This document shows positions 60,809 through 64,000 of a stretch of DNA of 64,000 nt, piece by piece. Both the position numbers and the translations under genes were made by a program. Each line of letters begins with the position of its first letter. The stretch's first letter is position 1. The stretch spans positions 186,001 through 250,000 of the forward strand of contig NZ_SUME01000001.1 of assembly GCF_005048855.1 (NCBI RefSeq), in the 5' to 3' direction. Under the pieces are notes generated by a model. That model saw only the letters and a program-made list of their open reading frames with translations. It did no database searches and was not told the origin of the DNA. The DNA comes from Sphingobacterium olei. Lineage in GTDB: Bacteria; Bacteroidota; Bacteroidia; Sphingobacteriales; Sphingobacteriaceae.

Positions 60809-61558
60809 TCACTTACAACTAAATATGGACATAAACGGTGTAAACTTTTTTTCTTCAAATGATGTAAACCCCGCTTCTTGAAATGCCATTTTCCAAGTCT
60901 TTTTTGAGAAAAAATGCGTAAAGCCAATTGTAAATGCTACAAAATTTGGAAAATCTCTCAAATGTTCCACCATAATCACATTTCCATTTGGCTTACATAC
61001 TCTGCGACATTCTTTTAGAAACTTCACTTTCTCATCGTATCTCCGTATCTCGTGAATCGCTGAGAGTAAAAAGATGTTATCGACAGCATGGTCATGTAAT
61101 GGAATTGCATTAGAATTGATCTGTAGAGTATTTGGGTAAACCATACTTACTTTTCTTGCTCGAATTATTGCAGGCTCAGTATGCTGTTCGGAATCGTAAA
61201 AGTCGTACACCTGCAAAGTAGATTGCGGTAATATCTTTTTTATAATAAAGCTAGTCTCGTCAAAGCCAGCATTAATGTTCAGATTGAATTGATCTTGGGC
61301 ATCTTTTATCTTCATTTTCGCTAACCATTCGAAATTGTAAAAACCTGAAAAATCATAAACATAGGCAGAAACAATCAATGGCATCGTCAAACCATAAATG
61401 AATGCCACGATCACAAACCAGTAGAAACAGTCATACCAATCGAAAATGAATTTACTCCCAACAATTAGTGCCAATGCAATCAACCCAAATACATAAAAGT
61501 GCCGGTTAAAACTTAATATATTCAATACACCTTGAAAATTTCGTCTCTTTATTTCCAT
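60809..61558 (-). CDS. Membrane-bound class I SAM-dependent methyltransferase
   Basis: A 249-residue protein with two N-terminal helices (LSFNRHFYVFGLIALALIVGSKFI and CFYWFVIVAFIYGLTMPLIV) followed by a Rossmann-like methyltransferase domain. The SAM-binding region is read as NINAGFDETSFIIKKILPQS, the acidic loop as VYDFYDSEQHT, and AIPLHDHAVDNIFLLSAIHEIRR plus ECRRVCKPNGNVIMVEHLRD are the methyltransferase_11 motifs. Glycine-rich motif I is weak, so activity is likely but not certain. It overlaps DUF2071 by 10 bases and the small membrane gene by a few, forming a coupled operon. Substrate unknown. Confidence 0.72.
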   Translation of the reverse strand: MEIKRRNFQGVLNILSFNRHFYVFGLIALALIVGSKFIFDWYDCFYWFVIVAFIYGLTMPLIVSAYVYDFSGFYNFEWLAKMKIKDAQDQFNLNINAGFDETSFIIKKILPQSTLQVYDFYDSEQHTEPAIIRARKVSMVYPNTLQINSNAIPLHDHAVDNIFLLSAIHEIRRYDEKVKFLKECRRVCKPNGNVIMVEHLRDFPNFVAFTIGFTHFFSKKTWKMAFQEAGFTSFEEKKFTPFMSIFSCK

Positions 61559-62142
61559 ACTTCTTTTTTACCTTTTTTCCAATGATATGGGATGTTTTTA
61601 ATGATAAAAGCATTAGCTAATATTGGATGTTCAAGTTTCAAAGTATTTAAAAAATCAAAATTATAGTCGATTACTTTTACTGGATTGGGCAGCCAGTTTT
61701 GTCTTACTCCTTCAATTATTAAAACTTCTTTGGTTTCTTTGTTATAAGTAAATGTAAAAGGCAACGGTCCCGCAAATCTTCTGGCCTCTTTCCAGTCTGC
61801 AAATGGCGAATGCTCAGGCAAAGAAATTTGCTCTTCCGTATCACCTATCCTGATTTGGAATTTTGATTTAATCGAGAATATTTCTTTTCCCCTCAGTTGG
61901 TTGATTTGCTTTACGTCTGTCGTGGTGTAGTTATAATGGGTAAATATATTACCAAAAAATTTCATTTTCGGTTTGTCGGTTTCTGATTTCAGGATATACA
62001 AGCCACGTAAACTTTTGCCCGCATTATTCGTATAGCGAACAAAAACACGATAACCAATAAGGAAAAAGTCATTGCCCATAAATTTTGGAAAACCTTTTGG
62101 GGTATTTATGAATTCCGACGTGATTGAGTCTTTTATTTCCAA
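61549..62142 (-). CDS. DUF2071 (YqjF-like) protein
   Basis: A 197-residue cytoplasmic protein with the DUF2071 pattern, related in fold to acetoacetate decarboxylase: FPKFMGNDFFLIGYRVFVRYTN, LRGLYILKSETDKPKMKFFGNIFTHYNY, then ARRFAGPLPFTFTYNKETKEVLIIEGVRQNW. The family's activity is unknown, and a catalytic lysine is not evident. It leads a coupled three-gene operon with a methyltransferase and a four-helix protein. Confidence 0.75.
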   Translation of the reverse strand: MEIKDSITSEFINTPKGFPKFMGNDFFLIGYRVFVRYTNNAGKSLRGLYILKSETDKPKMKFFGNIFTHYNYTTTDVKQINQLRGKEIFSIKSKFQIRIGDTEEQISLPEHSPFADWKEARRFAGPLPFTFTYNKETKEVLIIEGVRQNWLPNPVKVIDYNFDFLNTLKLEHPILANAFIIKNIPYHWKKGKKEVWK

Positions 62143-62199
62143 TACAGGTTTTATTAATTTGAGCGACTTCGGTTTGCTGTTAACCTAGGCATATCTAGA

Positions 62200-62563
62200 T
62201 CAATTAATTATTCCCCCTTTATTGGTCACTAATTTTTCACGAAATTTTTGAATTTCTTCCGGGTGTTTGCTTAACCCATTCTGTTACCTCTCCAACGATT
62301 TTCAATGGAGCTTCGGAGCGATATGAACGGCTCGGATTGCCAGGGAATTTCTTATCGGTAAGATTCGGGTCATTTTCATAATCCCCTGTCGGTTCAATAA
62401 TATAAACCCGTTCGTTACCATCGCCTTTCGCTAATACAGCGGCAAGCCCTTCTCCATTAACGAGAGCTGTGAAATAAATATGATTCATTTTTAGTTCAGA
62501 CTTATAATTAGAATTGCTGCCAGCAGTCAATAAATCGCCAGCCTGAAAATTCGCTTTCGTAGC
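62200..62563 (-). pseudogene. arr: Rifampin ADP-ribosyltransferase (arr) pseudogene
   Basis: Reading the minus strand from 62563: ATKANFQAGDLLTAGSNSNY, MNHIYFTALVNGEGLAAVLAKG, YIIEPTGDYENDPNLTDKKFPGNPSRSYRS and LKIVGEVTEWVKQTP. These are the hallmarks of Arr, which inactivates rifampicin by ADP-ribosylation. The first ~20 residues with the NAD-binding HG motif are missing and a stop lies just upstream. Near 62267 an extra C shifts the frame; correcting it restores EEIQKFREKLVTNKG and a stop at 62200-62202. The gene is therefore dead by two lesions. Confidence 0.85.
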
Positions 62564-62570
62564 TTATTAT

Positions 62571-63080
62571 TTATAATCCTGAATCTTCGTGCCGAATACT
62601 AAAAAGACCTTCATAAGAAGAGAGTTCTTCAGTAAATTCTTCATCTTCATAAATCCGTTCTCTTTTTAAATGAACATTGAACCTTGCAGCAATTAGATTT
62701 TGTAAATTGTCAAATCCGATAATTTCGAATTTATTAGTTTTACTTTTATCGAGCGTATAGCTGGCAGAGAGGCTGGAACAAATAGGGCATGCGGTTACCG
62801 AGACCGCCATATTAAATTCTTCTAATTTGCCGGTCGCAAGTGGTTCTTTTTTAAACATAAATTGCAGGTGTTCACCATTCTCGCCGAAGCCCGTCACATA
62901 ATAAGAATTATCAGTCTTATTGTAATAAGCCGTTGCTGATTTGGTCTTCCAATCTATACCATTTTTCTTTACGCTAAAGGTAAACTGGGATTCTTGATTT
63001 TCATCAACGGGACGTCCTTTTTTACAGCCGGCAGTAAAAATGGCCAATAAGCAAATATAAAATACAATTATAGCTCTCAT
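62571..63080 (-). CDS. Hypothetical lipoprotein
   Basis: A 169-residue lipoprotein with a lipobox FTAGC (Cys19). The mature part has a FTFSVKKNGIDWKTKSATAYYNKTDNSYYVTGFG strand pattern and CPICSS with two cysteines, similar to small DUF5025/DUF6252-like surface lipoproteins in Bacteroidota. Membership is uncertain. It lies just upstream (on the minus strand) of the arr pseudogene with an 8-base gap and may once have been cotranscribed with it. Confidence 0.65.
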   Translation of the reverse strand: MRAIIVFYICLLAIFTAGCKKGRPVDENQESQFTFSVKKNGIDWKTKSATAYYNKTDNSYYVTGFGENGEHLQFMFKKEPLATGKLEEFNMAVSVTACPICSSLSASYTLDKSKTNKFEIIGFDNLQNLIAARFNVHLKRERIYEDEEFTEELSSYEGLFSIRHEDSGL

Positions 63081-63427
63081 GTTTATAACAAATAATTAGG
63101 CAACACCGCAATATACAAAAAATACTCTACTAAGTAGCGTGAATGCGGTCGAACTTTTTGTTCGAAACCAAACTTAGATAAAATTGGCTTTATGTGCAAT
63201 TAATCCCTCAGCCAACGAAGATATTAGTAAGTACTATGTATCTGCATATTCACTAAAGATGGAAACTGTCCCAATAACCCGGATAGCATAAGGTTTATAA
63301 ATGTGGTCAAAGGTAGTAAGTATTTGATCAATTTTTTACTAAAAATATTAGCTTATATAGTTTCTGGTTACTATATTTGGTAATAACGACTTGATATATA
63401 CACCATTGATTATGACTCTGCTTGTTT
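63081..63427. other. Gap with a TCGAAC inverted repeat
   Basis: No gene recognised. TCGAAC-ttttt-GTTCGA at 63149-63165 is a six-base inverted repeat about 70 bases upstream of the lipoprotein start at 63080 and could be an operator. The rest is AT-rich without clear features. Confidence 0.4.
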
Positions 63428-63856
63428 TTAAAAATCCCGCTCCTGATAGGGCAATCCTTTTTGATTTTCGCAGTAAGTTTTCAAGCTATAAAGAAACATT
63501 GCCCAATTGTAGCTACACCAACGATAAAAATCAGTTCGCTCTCTCCAATCAAAATGTTTAAGAACTACCGTTGTGATGTTATCATTTTCTGTTAGTTCAA
63601 AAGATACTTTGGTTCCTACCCATTCTTCATCAGAAGCTTCACATTCCCAAACAATCTTATTATTTTCTTCCAGTTCGACTATTTTAAATTTAGTAATATA
63701 CCCTTCATCAAAATCAAACTCATTTACAAAACCAACTTCTGGTTTTACATTTAATTTTTTTGTCCACACTTGTCCTAGACCTTCTTCTGAAGTGAGCGCT
63801 TTATATACCGTTGCAGTAGGTGCTTTAAGATAGTTGATTTGTTCAATACTTTCCAT
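63428..63856 (-). CDS. SRPBCC (AHSA1-like) protein
   Basis: A 142-residue SRPBCC domain: INYLKAPTATVYKALTSEEGLGQVWTKKLNV, FDFDEGYITKFKIVELEENNKIVWECEASD and a C-terminal YNWAMFLYSLKTYCENQKG helix. It resembles the decayed SRPBCC gene at 7.8 kb in the APTA start but is otherwise different. It stands alone on the minus strand. Ligand and role unknown. Confidence 0.85.
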   Translation of the reverse strand: MESIEQINYLKAPTATVYKALTSEEGLGQVWTKKLNVKPEVGFVNEFDFDEGYITKFKIVELEENNKIVWECEASDEEWVGTKVSFELTENDNITTVVLKHFDWRERTDFYRWCSYNWAMFLYSLKTYCENQKGLPYQERDF

Positions 63857-63916
63857 TATTAGTTGTTTAGTTTTTTGATTAAATGTTCGTACAAGTGACC
63901 TATGCCAGGATGCTAT

Positions 63917-64000
63917 CCGAAATGATTACAATTCTACCGTCCTGTTTCGAATATAGACGGATCTCCTGCATAAAGACATTGATGAGAACTCTATCTCCGT
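63917..64000 (-). pseudogene. Fragment related to the 51206-51760 membrane gene
   Basis: The sequence from 63917 on is similar to 51293-51353 of the gene at 51206-51760 (for example the TCCTGCATAA.GACATT core), but then jumps to a match for 51650-51665 (GAACTCTATCTCC), skipping about 290 bases. It is a deleted paralogue or relic running off the window edge. Confidence 0.6.

Noticed and set aside
1..64000. tRNA, rRNA, CRISPR arrays, insertion sequences, attachment sites and SusC/SusD genes
   Set aside because: I looked through the gaps for cloverleaf patterns, regular repeats, transposase motifs, terminal inverted repeats and TonB-barrel genes and saw none. A covariance-model scan would be needed to exclude small RNAs.

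Overview
The window is a piece of a Bacteroidota chromosome, most likely from the family Sphingobacteriaceae (Sphingobacterium, Pedobacter or Olivibacter-like). This rests on the low GC content, weak A-rich ribosome binding sites, scattered TAnnTTTG-type -7 boxes, and a gene repertoire typical of that group: secreted GH43, GH76 and trehalase-fold glycosidases, lipoproteins, OmpA and beta-barrel proteins, LytTR and NarL regulators, DUF4401/DUF2157/GDYXXLXY proteins and many small SRPBCC, VOC, DUF1801 and DoxX proteins. I see no rRNA, tRNA, CRISPR array, intact insertion sequence or SusC/SusD pair.

Layout. 0-3 kb: DUF1304 fragment, OsmC, a VOC protein and the dicarboxylate symporter DctA. 3.4-12.2 kb: carbohydrate genes (GH43, an MGH1/GH63-like lipoprotein, GH76 and a sugar:proton symporter) interrupted at 7-9 kb by a patch of decaying genes: a macrolide-phosphotransferase remnant, a doubly frameshifted SRPBCC gene, a YdeI remnant and two intact DUF1801 genes. 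12.7-16.7 kb: a GlxA-like regulator followed by a run of small stress or ligand-binding proteins (SRPBCC, DoxX, SRPBCC, VOC, SnoaL) and the first copy of a duplicated secreted NTF2-like protein. 16.9-25 kb: envelope proteins, a Crp/Fnr regulator, a TPR histidine kinase with its NarL response regulator, and an overlapping lipoprotein / membrane peptide / LytTR set. 25-33.3 kb: a DUF3857-transglutaminase membrane protein, a VWA-AAA+ pair, the RNA ligase RtcB and a divergent WYL regulator. 33.3-37.3 kb: two regulator-plus-divergent-target loci (XRE with surface proteins; HxlR with an imine-reductase-like enzyme). 37.4-43.3 kb: secreted oligoendopeptidase F, a DEAD-box-like protein with eroded motifs, a monooxygenase-nitroreductase pair and a MutS-like ATPase. 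43.4-47.6 kb: a tightly coupled membrane operon (DUF2157, DUF4401, GDYXXLXY, Crp/Fnr, DinB) behind a YiaA-like gene.

The right third (47.7-64 kb) holds a TlpA-like thioredoxin protein, a HigA-like/AbiEii toxin-antitoxin pair whose toxin has an in-frame stop, the second NTF2-like copy, a nuclease lipoprotein, a 947-residue glycosidase and a coupled DUF2071-methyltransferase-membrane operon. It is also full of recombination debris: a second AbiEii tail, a RhuM remnant, a rifampin ADP-ribosyltransferase (arr) pseudogene, abutting fragments of two unrelated genes, a paralogue fragment at the right edge, and dispersed copies of one hairpin. Strand switches are frequent and operons short, so the window looks like a mosaic of accessory loci, not one dedicated system. 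The best candidates for something new are the VWA/AAA/RtcB/WYL neighbourhood with a structured rtcB leader, the overlapping lipoprotein-membrane peptide-LytTR module with competing hairpins upstream, and the Crp-coupled DUF2157/DUF4401/GDYXXLXY operon.
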